This document shows, in pieces, positions 11,006 to 21,991 of a stretch of 64,000 nt of DNA. The number at the start of each line of letters is the position of its first letter. Position 1 is the stretch's first letter. The stretch comes from Cervus elaphus. Its lineage: Eukaryota; Chordata; Mammalia; Artiodactyla; Cervidae. The DNA lies in assembly GCF_910594005.1 (NCBI RefSeq), contig NC_057819.1:129553669-129617668 (forward strand). Direction: 5' to 3'. A program made the translations under genes and the position numbers. Below the pieces are notes generated by a model, which searched no databases, was not told the origin of the DNA, and saw only the letters and a list, made by a program, of their open reading frames with translations.

Positions 11006-11454
11006 AAGAAGGGGTCAGGACACCTGCAGGGAGGGGCTTTCTAAGGATCGGCACATTTTAGGATCTGGTTCACCGCCCGCTTCCACCCATTCTACAGATG
11101 GGAAGACAGAGGCTGGAGAAGGCAGACCGGCTGCAGTGCTGTGAGCAGACGCTGTGAGGTGGATTGGGCTGGCTGGCTCTGCGGTGGGACAGACGAGGCA
11201 TAGCCTGAGCAGGTGGACTGTGTGGGGCAGAGCCAGGAGCCTGCTGGTCGCCAGGGTGGCAGAGGGGGCAGGGCTGGCTTTCCCAGGGCTGTCTGACACC
11301 CCCGCCCTTCCCTGTCTCACCTTGGCTTTCACACAGCCGCCGCCCAAATGTCCGGAGTCCACACGCGGGTGGGGATCCTGCCTGGCATGGCCCCTCCCTT
11401 GCAATAATAACCTGCATGCAAAATACCCCTAAGAGGAGAAGAGGGTGGCAGAGA

Positions 11455-11595
11455 ATGGGGTGGTTCAATAGCATCGTCGACTCAATGGACCTGAATCTGA
11501 GCAAACTCCAAGAGACAGTGAAGGACAGGGGAGCCTGGCGTGATGCGGTCCACGCTGCAAAGACTCAGACACGACTGAGTGACTGATCAACAACA
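11455..11595 (+). mobile_element. BovB LINE 3'-end fragment
   Basis: Diverged copy of the 3' end of the ruminant RTE-type LINE BovB ('gagcaaactccaagag', 'ggagcctggcgtg', 'cagacacgactgagtgac'). Confidence 0.75.
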
Positions 11596-11664
11596 ACAGG
11601 AGTATCCCTAGACCCCAAAGACCCTGAGTCAAGATGCAGGCAAGTGTGGGTAAACAACAAGGTC

Positions 11665-11830
11665 CTGGGACTTCCCTGCTGGTCCAGTGGCTAACACTCT
11701 GAGCTCCCAGGGCAGGGGGCCCGGTTCAATCCCTGGTCAGGCAACTAGATCCCACATGCCTCAACCACGAGCTCACATGCTGCAACTAAGCCCTGGAGTA
11801 GCCAAAATAAATAAATATTAAAAAACAAAA
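11665..11830 (+). mobile_element. CHR-type SINE
   Basis: It begins 'gggacttccctgctggtcc', has a degenerate B box 'ggttcaatccctggtc', continues 'aactagatcccacatgcc' and ends in an 'aaataaataaata' tail. Confidence 0.85.
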
Positions 11831-11879
11831 CAAACCCAATCTTCTGGATAAATCATAATGGAAAAGAACATTTAAAAAA

Positions 11880-11970
11880 GAATATATGTATACCTGAGTC
11901 ACTTCGCTGCACAACAGAGATTGGCACAACGGGGTAAAATCAACTATACGTCAATTAAAAAAAAAAAGAA
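11880..11970 (+). mobile_element. L1 3'-end fragment
   Basis: It resembles the artiodactyl L1 3' end: 'gagtcacttcgctgcac', 'attggcacaac', 'atcaactatacgtc', then a poly(A) run. Confidence 0.65.
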
Positions 11971-12699
11971 TGAAAAGTAAAAGATTCAGGAGAGCAAAGT
12001 CAGGAGTGAAAGCGGGCAAGCTTGTTGATCGACTTCCCTTTCTCAGGCTCCTGGGGCCCTGTGGCTTCCTGCCAGCAGCCAGATGGGAGCTGGGGAGAAG
12101 GCTTCGGGGGAGGGAAGGTATTTGCAGGCAGATGGAGGTTGGAGGTGTTGCCTCTGAAGCCTGTTGCTCTTACACATGGAGCTTCTGTTCTCCAAGACGA
12201 AGACTCCCAGGAGGAGACAGGAGGAGCCGGAGAGCTGCCTTCCCGGGGACTCCAACCCTGAAGTGACACTATGTTTAAAAAAAAAAAAACAAGGCCACTG
12301 AGCTTTGCTGAATTTTGTGAGTTTTTTTTTTTTATCCTGCTTTGTTCCCAAAAGAATTGGAGGCAGCTTACAAAAATACGTAAAATACAATAGGATAAAA
12401 ATAGATCAGAGAGAAAACTAGGCTGGAACACACAGTGCAGTGAACCAAGAGGGCGGAACACAGAAATGAGCTCCAGCGTGACCTGCAGATCGGGCTCTGA
12501 GCTTCCTATCAGTCGAAGCGAAGAGGGAAACCCACCCCATACGAGACTCACGAAGTCCACGCGGTTGGAACAATTCCAGAAGCGGCTTTTTCTGGCACTG
12601 AGCTCTTTCTGAGAGCAGTTCTTGTGAGAAAAGAGGGCAGGGCTGGGGTCCCAGCCCGTGTCCTTGGTACAGTCTCATAACAGAATGGAAACGTGTGTG

Positions 12700-12795
12700 T
12701 GTATGGCGGAGTCCCTTCACTTTTCACCTGGAACTATCACAACACGGCTAACTGGCTATACCCCAACGGAAAAATAAAAAGTCAAAAAGAAAAAA
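12700..12795 (+). mobile_element. L1 3'-end fragment
   Basis: It has the same L1 3' end type as the previous copy: 'ggaactatcacaacacgg', 'ggctataccccaacgg', and an A-rich tail. Confidence 0.65.
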
Positions 12796-13284
12796 GCAAA
12801 CAGCCTCCTAACAGATTCAGTCAGGCAAACGCCATCTCTGCGTGTCAGTGTAAATCAAGGGCTTGATGCCAAGGCACAGGTCAATAAAACCAACTCTATG
12901 GAGGGCTGGGCCCAAACTATCCAATCATTCATCTGAGAGAGGCAGTTTCGATTCTTCCAGACAGAGCGGGATTCCTCAGCCTCAGCATTGTGCGCACGTG
13001 GGGGCCTGGATCCTTCTTCGTGGTCGGGAGCCGTCCCGTGCCCCATGGGGGGTGTGAGCCGTGTCCCTGGCCTCTGCCCACTGCATGCTGGGAGTATCCC
13101 CAGCCAGCCATGCCCCATGTCGGTCCAAAACGGCCCCCGGCATTGCTGAGCATCCCTGTGGTAATGGCTCTTATCAGAGTGGTGAGATATCTGTTTCCTT
13201 TTCTTGGCCCATTGCAGTGAAAGCGCCAGGTGGTTCCACTGGACCGCCAGGGAATTCCTTTTAAAAAAAAAATAAATAAAAGCC

Positions 13285-13605
13285 AGGGGCTTCCCTGATA
13301 GCTCAGTGGTGAAGAATCTGCCTGCCAATGTAGAAGGCAGGTGCTCGATACTGGGTCTGGGAAAATCCCACATGCCAAGGAGCAGCTAAGACAGTGTGCT
13401 ATAGCTATTGAGCTTGTGCTTTAGCAACCAAGACCCACAGTTACTGAGCCCGCCTGTCCTGCAGTGAGAGGCCTGCATCACAAAGACGAGTAGCCCCTGC
13501 TCGCAGCAAGTAGACAAACGCCCAGGTAGCGACGAAGACCCAGCACAGCACCTCCCCCCACCAAAAAATATAATAAAGATAAAAAATGAAAATAAATAAA
13601 AACTA
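13285..13605 (+). mobile_element. Long CHR-2-type SINE
   Basis: The head 'ggcttccctgatagctcag' is followed by the long body ('cccacatgccaaggagc', 'cgacgaagacccagcac') and an A-rich tail. Confidence 0.75.
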
Positions 13606-13935
13606 AAAGAAAAAAGTGCCAATTTAAAAATGTTTTTAGTTCACTTTTTTTTTTAAATTCAAAGTATAAAAATGTTTATGGAGTTCCCTGGGAGGAAAAT
13701 GGATAGACTTGCATCTTGTTACCTACTTTAATTGAGAAAGCTGGCTCTGCGTCTTAGCCAGTAACATGTTCCTACGAGGGTCTTCTCAGAGTAGCAGCCC
13801 CACGGAGGTGGTTTTCTGATTTCTCATCCTGGGGTCAGATTTGAGAAGTGTATTAAAGCGTGGCTGCACGGCGTGGTGGTTATCAGGAAGTGGGGCCTTG
13901 TGGGGGTGATTAGGCTTAGATGAGGTCACAAGGGT

Positions 13936-14133
13936 GAGTGTGTGTATGTTAGTCGCTCGGTCGTGTCCAACTCTTTGTGACCCCACGGTCCGTCCATGGA
14001 ATTTTCTAGGCAAGAACACTGCAGTGGGTTGCCATTCCCTTCTCCAGGGAAGCTTCCCACCCCAGGGATCGAACCTGGGTCTCCTGCCTTGCAGGCAGAT
14101 TCTTTACCATCTGAACTACCAGGGAAGCCCAGC
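13936..14133 (-). mobile_element. Bov-tA SINE
   Basis: Reverse-strand Bov-tA, with 'gtgtccaactctttgtga', 'gttgccattcccttctcc' and B-box complement 'gatcgaacctgggtc'. It interrupts an older mammalian repeat whose text resumes after 14,140. Confidence 0.93.
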
Positions 14134-14134
14134 C

Positions 14135-14320
14135 CGTGATAAAACTAGTGTCCTGATAAGATGAGAGCTCAGAGTTCACTCTCTCTCCGCCACGTGAAGA
14201 CACACAGTGAGAAGACGGCTGTCTGAAGACAGAAAGATTTCAGCAAAAACCAACTGTGCCGGGACCTTCACCTTGGACTTCCCGCCTCCCAAACTGAGAA
14301 AAATAAGCATCTGCTGTGTA
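14135..14320 (-). repeat. Ancient interspersed repeat, interrupted by Bov-tA
   Basis: It reads 'tgtcctgataagatgag', 'ctccgccacgtgaagac', 'accttggacttcccgcc', 'actgagaaaaataagc'. This is reverse-complement text of a common mammalian repeat family that also appears near 18,830-19,480. I am not sure of the family name. Confidence 0.45.
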
Positions 14321-15159
14321 CGCCCCGTCCGTGGGTCCCGAGCTGACGGGGGTGACTCCCCATGTGCCTGGAACTGCTCATCTAGATGGGGCATCCTCGA
14401 CCAGAGATGGAATTCAAAATCAAGCCAAGAAGTAAAACAGGCGGGGGCAGCTGGGTGGGCTTGACGAACGTCCGACAGGCGGGAAGGTCCTCGAGGTCGA
14501 GGTTCTCCACCCCACCCCGCTGCTGCCTGGGGCCCTGCCTTCTTCCCCAGCCCCCCACCCGGAGGTCAGGATTCTTCGTCCAGGAAGCTGTGGGGAGGGG
14601 CGGCTGCCCTCTGCTTGCCCGCTCTTGCCACGCACACCCCCTGGGCTTTGCACACAGAGTGGGCACCATTGACTCCCGGTCAACGGTCAGGGCTGGAGGG
14701 TTTTTTTTCCATCTGCACGCAGTCTGTCTGCCTCGTGACCCAAGAATCATTTGGAGATAACAGACCGGAGGGCAGTCTCTGTTGATGAAAATGGACTTTG
14801 TCGTTTGGACTCAATTGACCCAAAGGCAGATCGAACCTGTGACCTTGGCCCCCATCCATCAAAGTGAATGCGCCAGACCCGGGCAGGGAGGACTCATCCA
14901 TCACGGTGTCGGCGACCAGCTGGCGGCCTGTGTTCTACAGAAACCTTCCTCTTCCTCCCCTGAGTGAGGGTGAGGGGTGCAGCAGTGACCCCCTGGATGT
15001 GGGAATTAGGTACTAGAACCTTGCTCATAATTACGGTCTACTGTGACTCTCGACCCTTAAGCCGACCCAAGGCTGCAAAGGCGGCTCCTTCCATGACTCC
15101 CAAGGCCTCAGGTTCAAGACCCTTCCCGAGCTCCCAGCCCCTTGACTTTTTGGAGGGAT

Positions 15160-15290
15160 TTGTCTGTCGGTTTGTTTTTTCATCGCAGCATGAAGCATGT
15201 GGGATCTTAGTTCCCTGACCAGGAACTGAACCTCTGCCCCTCAGCCCGGAGCTCAGAGTCCTAACCACTGGACCACTTGGGCTGTTTTGT
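15160..15290 (-). mobile_element. CHR-type SINE
   Basis: Reverse-strand copy: 'gcatgtgggatcttagttc', 'ctgaccaggaactgaacc', 'ctaaccactggaccact'. Confidence 0.8.
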
Positions 15291-15554
15291 TTTTTTGTCC
15301 CACCTCCTTGAAACTCTTGCAAGAGCCAGAGAGCCGGATCCAGCTGCACAGAGCCAGAAGCGGTTCCCCCGTGCGCTGCTGCTGCTGGGGACCCCGTCCT
15401 TTACCGCCTGCCTCACCTCTGTTTCACAGACTCCTGGACCCCCGTCCTTGCTGCCCAGGTGAGAGCAAAGTGGTCTTGTTCCCCAAGCCCTCTGTGTCCC
15501 GCATCGTAGGATTCCACTGCCTGTTTACCGACAACTTTCCCGTCTGTCTGTGTT

Positions 15555-15975
15555 TCCAAGTTGTTACCGTACCGAATCTAGTGGCTTGAGACAACACAAA
15601 TGTGTGTGTGCTAAGTCACTTCAGTCATGTCCGACTCTCTGCGGCCCCATGGACTGTAGCCCACCAGGCTCCTCTGTCCATGGGATTTCCCAGGCAAGAA
15701 TCCCGGAGGGGGTTGCCATTTCCTCCTCCAGGGGATCTTCCCAACCCAGGGTCAAACCCCAGTCATTTTCATCTCTTTCTTTGGCAGGCAGATTCTTTAC
15801 CCCTGGTGCCACCTGGGAAGCCCAACACAGATGTATTGTCTCACAATTCTGGAGGTTAGAAAGGGCCTTCACTGAGCTAGGACCAAGGTGCTGGCAGGCA
15901 GGCCTGCCTTCCTTCTGGGGGTTCCAGGGGAGAATTCATTTCTTTGCTTCTTCCAACGTTTAGAGGCTGTTTCCT
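15555..15975 (+). repeat. Ancient repeat split by a Bov-tA
   Basis: Text of a common old mammalian repeat ('tagtggcttgagacaac' and 'ttctggaggttagaaag') lies on both sides of the Bov-tA at 15,601-15,826, showing the SINE inserted into it. The family name is uncertain. Confidence 0.5.
15601..15826 (-). mobile_element. Bov-tA SINE
   Basis: Reverse-strand Bov-tA with 'ctaagtcacttcagtc', 'ggctcctctgtccatggg' and 'gcaggcagattctttac'. Its tRNA-like head carries a small internal change around 15,760. Confidence 0.92.
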
Positions 15976-16397
15976 GGCTTGTGCCCCCGCCCTCAGCGTC
16001 AGAGCCAGAGGTGAAGTACCTTCAAATCTCAGTTTCCCTCTCTCTCTCATTGGAAGAGATGAGCTATTGGGACATTCCCTGGGCCAGGGCTGACTCCCTG
16101 AGCCCCGAATGTCCTGTCTCTTTCAGTCTCTGGCTAGAAGTACAATCCACATGCCAGCCCACGGCCACAGCCTTGGGTCATGGAGTCTTGGTCGTCTTAC
16201 CAGCCTGTCTAAGGGTTGGGGGCGCCTTTCCTGCACTGCGGCTTGGTTGACTGGTAGGAGCTTGCGTCACACAGACTGAGCTGGTGGTCTTTGGGAAGCT
16301 CAGCTAAGCCCCTGAGTTCTTTTCAGCCGCAGAAGAGAACGAATGGCTTTCTCCCTGCGGTTTTGTAGTCCAGTAAATAGGTTCAATAGTGAGGAGT

Positions 16398-16620
16398 CTG
16401 GGCTCCCCTGGTGGCTCAGACGGTAAAGAATCCGCCTGCAACGCAGATTCGTTCCCTGGGTCAGGAAGATCCCCTGGAGGAGGAAATGGCAACCCACTCT
16501 AGCATTCTCGCCTGGAGAATCCCATGGACGGAGGAGCCTGGCAGGCTACAGTCCATGGGGTCACAGAGTCAGACACGACTGAGTCACTAACACACACGCA
16601 CACACACACACGCACAGTCA
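16398..16620 (+). mobile_element. Bov-tA SINE with CA tail
   Basis: It has 'cccctggtggctcagac' and 'atggcaacccactctagc' and ends in a short (CA)n run. The tRNA-like head lacks several bases before 'ttcgttccctggg'. Confidence 0.93.
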
Positions 16621-16720
16621 GCAGTCTAGGTTCCCAGTCTGACACCCACTTGCTGCGTGAGCTTTAAGCGGCTGCTTCATCTCTCTGGGCCTTGGTTTAT
16701 CTGTACAATGGGTAGAAGCC
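16620..16720 (-). repeat. MIR-like SINE fragment
   Basis: It reads 'cacttgctgcgtgagctt', 'tctctgggccttggtt', 'tgtacaatggg', the MIR core. Confidence 0.55.
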
Positions 16721-17200
16721 ACTTGAGCGGCTGCAGAAGCTGGGAGGAGGCCGTGAAGAGAGACGTGGGAGGGTCAGTAGCCCTGTTTCTGGGTCGGCGC
16801 CCCTGGGGCAAGCGGATGCCCCGCCCAGAGCAGATTTCCTAGAACCGCCGGGCTCCCAGAGGCCAAGCTCCGGGGCAGGGACACAGAGGGACCGTCCCGG
16901 CTGCTGGACCTGCCCGCCCTGCATGTCCAGCGGCTCTTGCGAGGCCCACAGCTGTCCCCGCCAAGTGGCATCTCAGGCACAAAGGGCAGCAGAGGGGGCA
17001 GGGCATGCGGGCCCACTGTTCCTGGCCCAGAGCAGCAGCTGAGGGTCAAGGGGGCGGGGAGGCGCTTCCTCTGACCTCTGCCCTCCCCCAACAGCTCTCC
17101 AGCAGCCAGGCCCATCCCTACTGGGCTCAGAGCCCCTCCATCAACACCTGCACGGTGTGGAGTCCCCTGCCCCCACCCCGAAGGACCTTTTATCAGGGGC

Positions 17201-17482
17201 TGCTGCTGCTGCTGCTAAGTCACTTCAGTCGTGGTGTCCGACTCTGTGCGACCCCATAGACGGCAGCCCACCAGGCTCCCCCGTCCCTGGGATTTTCCAG
17301 GCAAGAACACTGGAGTGGGTTGCCATTTCCTTCTCCAGTGTGTGAAAGTGAAAAGTGAAAGTGAAGTCGCTCAGTCATGTCCAACTCTTAGCAACCCCAT
17401 GGACCGCAGCCTACCAGGCTCCGCCATCCATGGGATTTTCCAGGCAAGAGTACTAGAGTGGGGTGCCATTGCCTTCTCCGAT
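17201..17482 (-). mobile_element. Bov-A2 dimeric SINE
   Basis: Two Bov-A monomers in tandem joined by 'gaaagtgaaaagtgaaagtg', preceded by a (GCT)n run on the plus strand. Confidence 0.93.
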
Positions 17483-17654
17483 CAGGGGCTAGACGGAATA
17501 ATAAACTTGGAGAAGGGTGGCCCCAGGGACCTGGGGGCCGGACACCTGGGCCCTTGAACATCAGGTCACACCTCACAGCACCCACCTGCTGCGTCAGGCA
17601 TCCACGTGGACTTGTCACCAGCCTCAGTTCCCCCTGGAGGTCACCCTGTGGGTC

Positions 17655-17745
17655 CCCCTTTTACTGACGCAGAATCTGAGGTTCAGAGAGGTGGCCTGGG
17701 ACAGCAGGCTGGGGACCGGCAGAACCAAGGTGTGAACCCTGACCT
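17655..17745 (+). repeat. MIR-like SINE fragment
   Basis: It reads 'gaatctgaggttcagagagg' and then 'accaaggtgtgaaccctgac', a MIR core. Confidence 0.55.
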
Positions 17746-17959
17746 GCCCAATGCCAGTGCCAGGGTTTGAGTGTGGGTTAAGGCAAACGCATGGGTACCC
17801 GGGGGGGTGTGGCCACACGCTACCCAGAAAAGCCCCGGCTGGGACCGATCCCAGACCTGGCAGAGCTCATGACCTCCATGACCTCGGCCAGTTCCAGGCA
17901 GCGGGGGAATTGCAGAGCGCCTGCAGCCCCTGCTTTTCAGAGCTGTGCGTTCATAAAGC

Positions 17960-18120
17960 GAAAGGAGTGAGGGGATGATGACTCAGGAAATCTGCTGTCC
18001 GAGGTCAACGAGAAGCTCGTAATGATGGTGATTAAAAATCAACACCACTGATTGCACAGTGATTTGCATGTCCACTGTGCAGCCATGAATTAATTAATAA
18101 ATGAAAACACAAATGCTGGG
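17960..18120. promoter_or_regulatory. AP-1/octamer motif block, candidate enhancer
   Basis: Non-repetitive AT-rich block. It contains a TGACTCA AP-1/MARE-type core ('gatgatgactcaggaa'), a perfect ATTTGCAT octamer ('gtgatttgcatgtcc') and homeodomain-like cores ('gaattaattaataaa'). No open frame or splice signals suggest an exon. Function is inferred. Confidence 0.3.
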
Positions 18121-18454
18121 GGATCAGCTCCAGGGCACAGAAGAGGAGATGGGAGGTTCCAGAGGAGACAGGCCAGAGCTCCCCCCACCCCCGCCCCAGC
18201 CCAGCACCCTCCCCCAGGCGTTGCCAGGGTTCCCTGGCCTGGGGCTGGCTTTTTATCCTTGCACAATCCACGGTCCACTCCAGAACCCTGAGGGAGGAAT
18301 ATAAATGGGGGTGCCGGGTGGGCAGCTTCCCTAGTTCTGAGACAGAGAAGATGCGAAGGGCCTGCCCGATGGGAGACCCAGATCCGACTCTCAATTCTTC
18401 TTCTTTCTTTTTTTTAAATAATTTATTTAACCAGGCAGACTAATTGATGGATAT

Positions 18455-18565
18455 TTTCTGTACTCTTGCCTAGAAAATTCCATGGATGGAGGAGCCTGGT
18501 GGGCTACAGTCCATGGGGTTGCAAAGAGTCAGACACAACCGAGCAACTTCACTTTGCTCACTTTA
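18455..18565 (+). mobile_element. Bov-A SINE fragment
   Basis: It carries 'ttccatggatggaggagc' and 'tacagtccatggggttg', the 3' half of a Bov-A unit without a tRNA head. Confidence 0.85.
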
Positions 18566-18589
18566 GGTCATGTCCAAGTTTTTCTTTAT

Positions 18590-18705
18590 TTTTTTCTTGG
18601 CTGTGTGGCATGTGGGATCTTTGTTCCCTGACCAGTGATTGAGGCCATGCCCCCTCCAGTGGAAGTGCTGAGTCTTAACCTCTGGACCACCAGGGAAGTT
18701 CCCCC
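18590..18705 (-). mobile_element. CHR-type SINE fragment
   Basis: It reads 'ggcatgtgggatctttg', 'ttccctgaccagtgattg', 'ctggaccaccagggaag'. Confidence 0.82.
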
Positions 18706-18829
18706 AACTCCCAGCTCTGATGCTCATTAGCTGTGGGACCTTGCCAATCGACCAACTTGTCTGCTTGCTTATTTGCGACTCTGTAAAAAGGGTGAGGAAT
18801 TGCGGAAGCTCGGTCTCCAGGTGGGAAGA

Positions 18830-19485
18830 TGTTTCCTGAAGCTGCTGTAACAAATGGCCACAAAGGTGGGGGCTTAAACAACAGAAATTCACTCTCACTA
18901 CTGAGGCGTCAAAGGGCTTCCCAGGTGGTGCAGTGATAAAGAACCCGCCTGTCAATGCAGGAGATGCCGAGGATGCAGGTTCGATCCCTGGGTGGGGAAA
19001 ATCCCCTGGAGGAGGAGATGGCAACCCACTCTTGCCTGGAGAATCCCATGGACAGAGGAGCCCAGCGGGCTACAGCCCATGGGGGCGTGAAGAGTCGGAC
19101 ACGGCTGGGCACACACGGCACACGTATGGAGGTGTCACAGGTTGGTTTCTTCCGGAGCCCCTGCGGGAGGAGCCTCTGGTCCTCTCCTGGCTTCTAGTGG
19201 GGGCGGCCTCCCGTGGGGTCCCTTGGGCGCCTCCTGGCGCCCTGGTCTCTTCCTGGCTTCTCGAGGCGTCTTCTCTGGGGCTCTTCTGCATCTCAGCTCT
19301 CCAGCCTTCCTCTTTTCTCTTATAAGGACACCCATCATTGTGTTTAGGACTCACCTAAACACATCCTGAATTCCAGGATGATCTCACCTTGAGATCCTTA
19401 ATTTAATTGCGTCTGCGGAGACCCACCCAGTTTCCAAATAAGGTCACAGCCACAGGCAGGAGAGGTGAAGTCTTGGAACATCCTG
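18830..19485 (+). repeat. Ancient interspersed repeat split by a Bov-tA
   Basis: The left part reads 'gctgctgtaacaaatgg' and 'cttaaacaacagaaattc'. The right part reads 'gttggtttcttccgg', 'tataaggacacccatc' and 'tttccaaataaggtcac'. A Bov-tA lies between, so the young SINE landed in an older repeat. The family name is uncertain. Confidence 0.5.
18914..19125 (+). mobile_element. Bov-tA SINE
   Basis: It has 'ggcttcccaggtggtgc', B box 'ggttcgatccctggg', and 'ctacagcccatgggggc'. Confidence 0.93.
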
Positions 19486-20859
19486 GAGGAGGCCAGGCAG
19501 CCCAGTTGGGGGGATTCGGAGACGCCCACATCCTGCGTGCCGAGTGCTATCAGCCAACTCGAGAAAAACCATGAGTGGGAGGAGGGAACCCACTGATGTC
19601 ACCCTGCCTGCACCTTCTGGGGTGGGGGCGGTGGGGGGACCTGGGCCAGGAGAGGAGGGGCAGGGCGGGGGACGGATGAGGGAGCGGTCTCCTCGTCAGC
19701 CCTTATGATGAAGTCTTTTCGGGCCACCAAGGTGCTGGGAGGCGCCCCCAAAGACGTCTCCAAGACCATAATTATTATTTTGTACCAACCACGAGGTGGT
19801 CTCCCGACACTGCGTTCTCCAGGGTGCTGTTCTCCTAGTCTCGAACGAGCTCCCCGCGGGCTTCACGATTAAAAAAATGAAAAACAAAAAACAGTCCTAA
19901 AAGGCACGCCAGGTCCAGGGCCCACATGTCCACCAAACCGAGGCCCTGACCTTGCCTTGGCCTAGCATGGAGCCCCACGCCCCTGCTCTCACACTGCTGA
20001 CCACCCCGCATCATCACCAGACCCCCCGTGAGACCCCCCGGGCCCTGCATGGTGAGCGCCCCTCTTGGCACCTGTGCCTCAGTTCGCCTCCCGCCCTTCC
20101 GTGGGAGACCTGTGCTGGGGAAGTCTCCCCGAGACTGAAGGCAGGGACTCAGTCCTCTGTTTTGGGGTCCCCAGTTCCTGGCATAGAGATGCTCTGGGGT
20201 GTTTATGGCGAAAGACCTGGGTGTGAACGCCACCCCCCCTCCCCCATGGTGACCATCTTCCCAGCGGTGTGCCCTGGTCCTTGCCGGGGTCTTTCTGTTC
20301 CCCACACGCCCACCTCCCTGCCAGGTAGGTGGGAGGAAGCCCGCCGTGGGCCCGTGTCCACAGATGAAGATGTTCTGGAGGCGCCGGTCAATGTACGTGT
20401 CTAGGGCCCGAAGAAGCAGGGCCCCGACCCTGGGCACCCTCAGCCCACCTCCCACAGGCCCCACACCGGCCCTCCTCCCCCGGGGTATACAGCTGGCAGG
20501 AGCCGGGAGCTCTGGAGTCTCCTGGATCCCGTCCCTGCCCCTCCCCTCCCCTCCGGGGCTCCAGGGCCTATCTGTCTGTCTGTTTCCTTTTCTGATGGGA
20601 GTTCAAAACAACAACAATAGCAACAACTCTGGGAACGAAGGCCACGCAGAAACAAAGCCAGCAGGCTCCGTCTCGTTGGCCCAGCGGGGCTGCGGGGTGC
20701 TGCCAGCCTTGCCTGTTCTGTCCAGCAAGGAGGGCGCAGCCTGGTGGACGGGGAAGGCCGCGGGGGCCAGAGCAGTAGGAGGTGGAGGCCGGCCCCGGTT
20801 AGAGTCAAGTCCTCCTTTGAGAGCCTCTGCAGACGTCCCCGGGCCTGGGGGCAGGGATG

Positions 20860-21110
20860 GTGTAATGATCATAAAACAACATTTGCATAGAGATTTCGTG
20901 TACAAAGCGCTTTCTCAGGGGCGGGAAGCACGCTGGTGGCCCGCGGAATCCGGGCTGGGAGGCCGCGGCCCCTGGTCGGGCCCGCCCGCCGCGGCCGGCT
21001 CGGGATTGTGCTCCGGGCGAACAAAGCGCTATTCATTCAAAGATTTCCGATTCCCCCGGATTTCTTCTCTCTCCCTGCTCTCGGGTGAAGAGCTCGCTCC
21101 TGCTTGTCAC
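20860..21110. promoter_or_regulatory. Non-repetitive AT-rich block, candidate regulatory element
   Basis: It contains 'ataaaacaacatttgcat', two 'caaagcgct' copies about 120 bp apart, and the TCF/LEF-like 'ttcaaagattt', flanked by GC-rich sequence upstream of the decayed CPSF4L promoter. Part of it could instead be an old MIR/L2 relic. Confidence 0.25.
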
Positions 21111-21184
21111 TCAGGCCGGAGGAGGGGTGTCAGCGGCCCCCGCAGGCGGGGGCCTGATGGCAGGGAAACCGGGAGGCGGTGGGG

Positions 21185-21410
21185 CGTGGCCTGATCCCAC
21201 CGCCCCTCGCCCCGCCCCTCGCCCCGCCCCCACACCTCGCCCCGCCCTGCCCCTCGCCCCGCCCTGCCCCTCGCCCCGCCCCCACGCCCTCGCCCGCCTC
21301 CTGCCCCTCGCCCCGCCCTGCCCCTCGCCCCGCCCCCTGCCCCTCGCCCCGCCCCCACGCCCTCGCCCCTCCCCTCCCCCTCCCCCCGCCCCCTCGCCCT
21401 CCGGCTCCCA
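21185..21410 (+). repeat. GC-box minisatellite
   Basis: Irregular tandem array of about 18 bp units of the type 'ccctgcccctcgccccg', giving more than ten Sp1/KLF-like GC boxes in about 220 bp. It lies about 0.6 kb upstream of CPSF4L exon 1. The opposite strand is strongly G-rich. Confidence 0.85.
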
Positions 21411-21527
21411 GGCTCCAGCTCCTGTGAATCAGAGCATCAGGGCGGCCTCGCTAGGGCTGGCTTATGCAACTCTCCTCACAGCTCACACCTGCGGCCGTGC
21501 CTTCACGTGAGAAGTGTGAACCCGGGG

Positions 21528-21665
21528 CGACTTCCCTGGCGGCCCAGTGGCTAAGACTCTCAGCTCCCTTTGCAGGGGGCCCGGGTTCCATCCCTGGTCG
21601 GGGAACTAGATCCCACACGCTGCAATCAAGACCCGGTGCTGGGCCCACAAAAAACACAAACAAAG
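21528..21665 (+). mobile_element. CHR-type SINE
   Basis: It reads 'gacttccctggcggcccag', 'gggttccatccctggtc', 'gaactagatcccacacgc', and an A-rich tail. Confidence 0.85.
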
Positions 21666-21928
21666 GTGAACACAGCACAAACCTGAACACAGATTTGGGG
21701 ACGTCTGCGTGTTTGGGAGCCTGCAGACGAGCAGTGTGGGGGGCCTCGCTCGTCCCTCCCCAGCCCCGCGCAGCGGGAGCAGGTCTTGTGTTCCCCGGCT
21801 GGGGTGTGGGGCCCCAGGCTCTGCGCCTCTGCGTGGGGCAGGAGCGGGAAACAGCGGCGGGGTGCAGCCCGCCGAGGGTGGTGGTGGGGCCTCCACAGAG
21901 CCTGGCCCTTTAAGGGCCTCCGAGGAGC

Positions 21929-21937
21929 TATATAATA
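21929..21937 (+). promoter_or_regulatory. CPSF4L: TATA-like box of CPSF4L relic
   Basis: TATATAATA lies 55 bp before the ATG of CPSF4L exon 1, a distance that allows a short 5' UTR. It may be a remnant of the ancestral promoter. Confidence 0.4.
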
Positions 21938-21991
21938 AGGTCCACCTTGAAGGCCTGAGGGCCTTTCTGCAGCCCCAGCAGGGCAGGGAGG

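Larger units (their letters stand above)
8196..21900. other. Intergenic CDC42EP4-CPSF4L
   Basis: No exon was recognised. The stretch is filled by ruminant SINEs, MIR pieces, L1 3' tails and older repeats (listed separately). Unexplained non-repetitive blocks with clustered factor-binding-like motifs lie near 9270-9400, 10,085-10,160, 17,960-18,120 and 20,860-21,110. Long open frames near 20.3-21.2 kb are GC-driven and not supported. Confidence 0.6.

Noticed and set aside
20346..21194. 282-codon open frame (+) in the GC-rich stretch
   Set aside because: Caused by GC-rich, stop-poor sequence; crosses unrelated AT-rich and GC-box sequence; no splice-flanked or familiar peptide.
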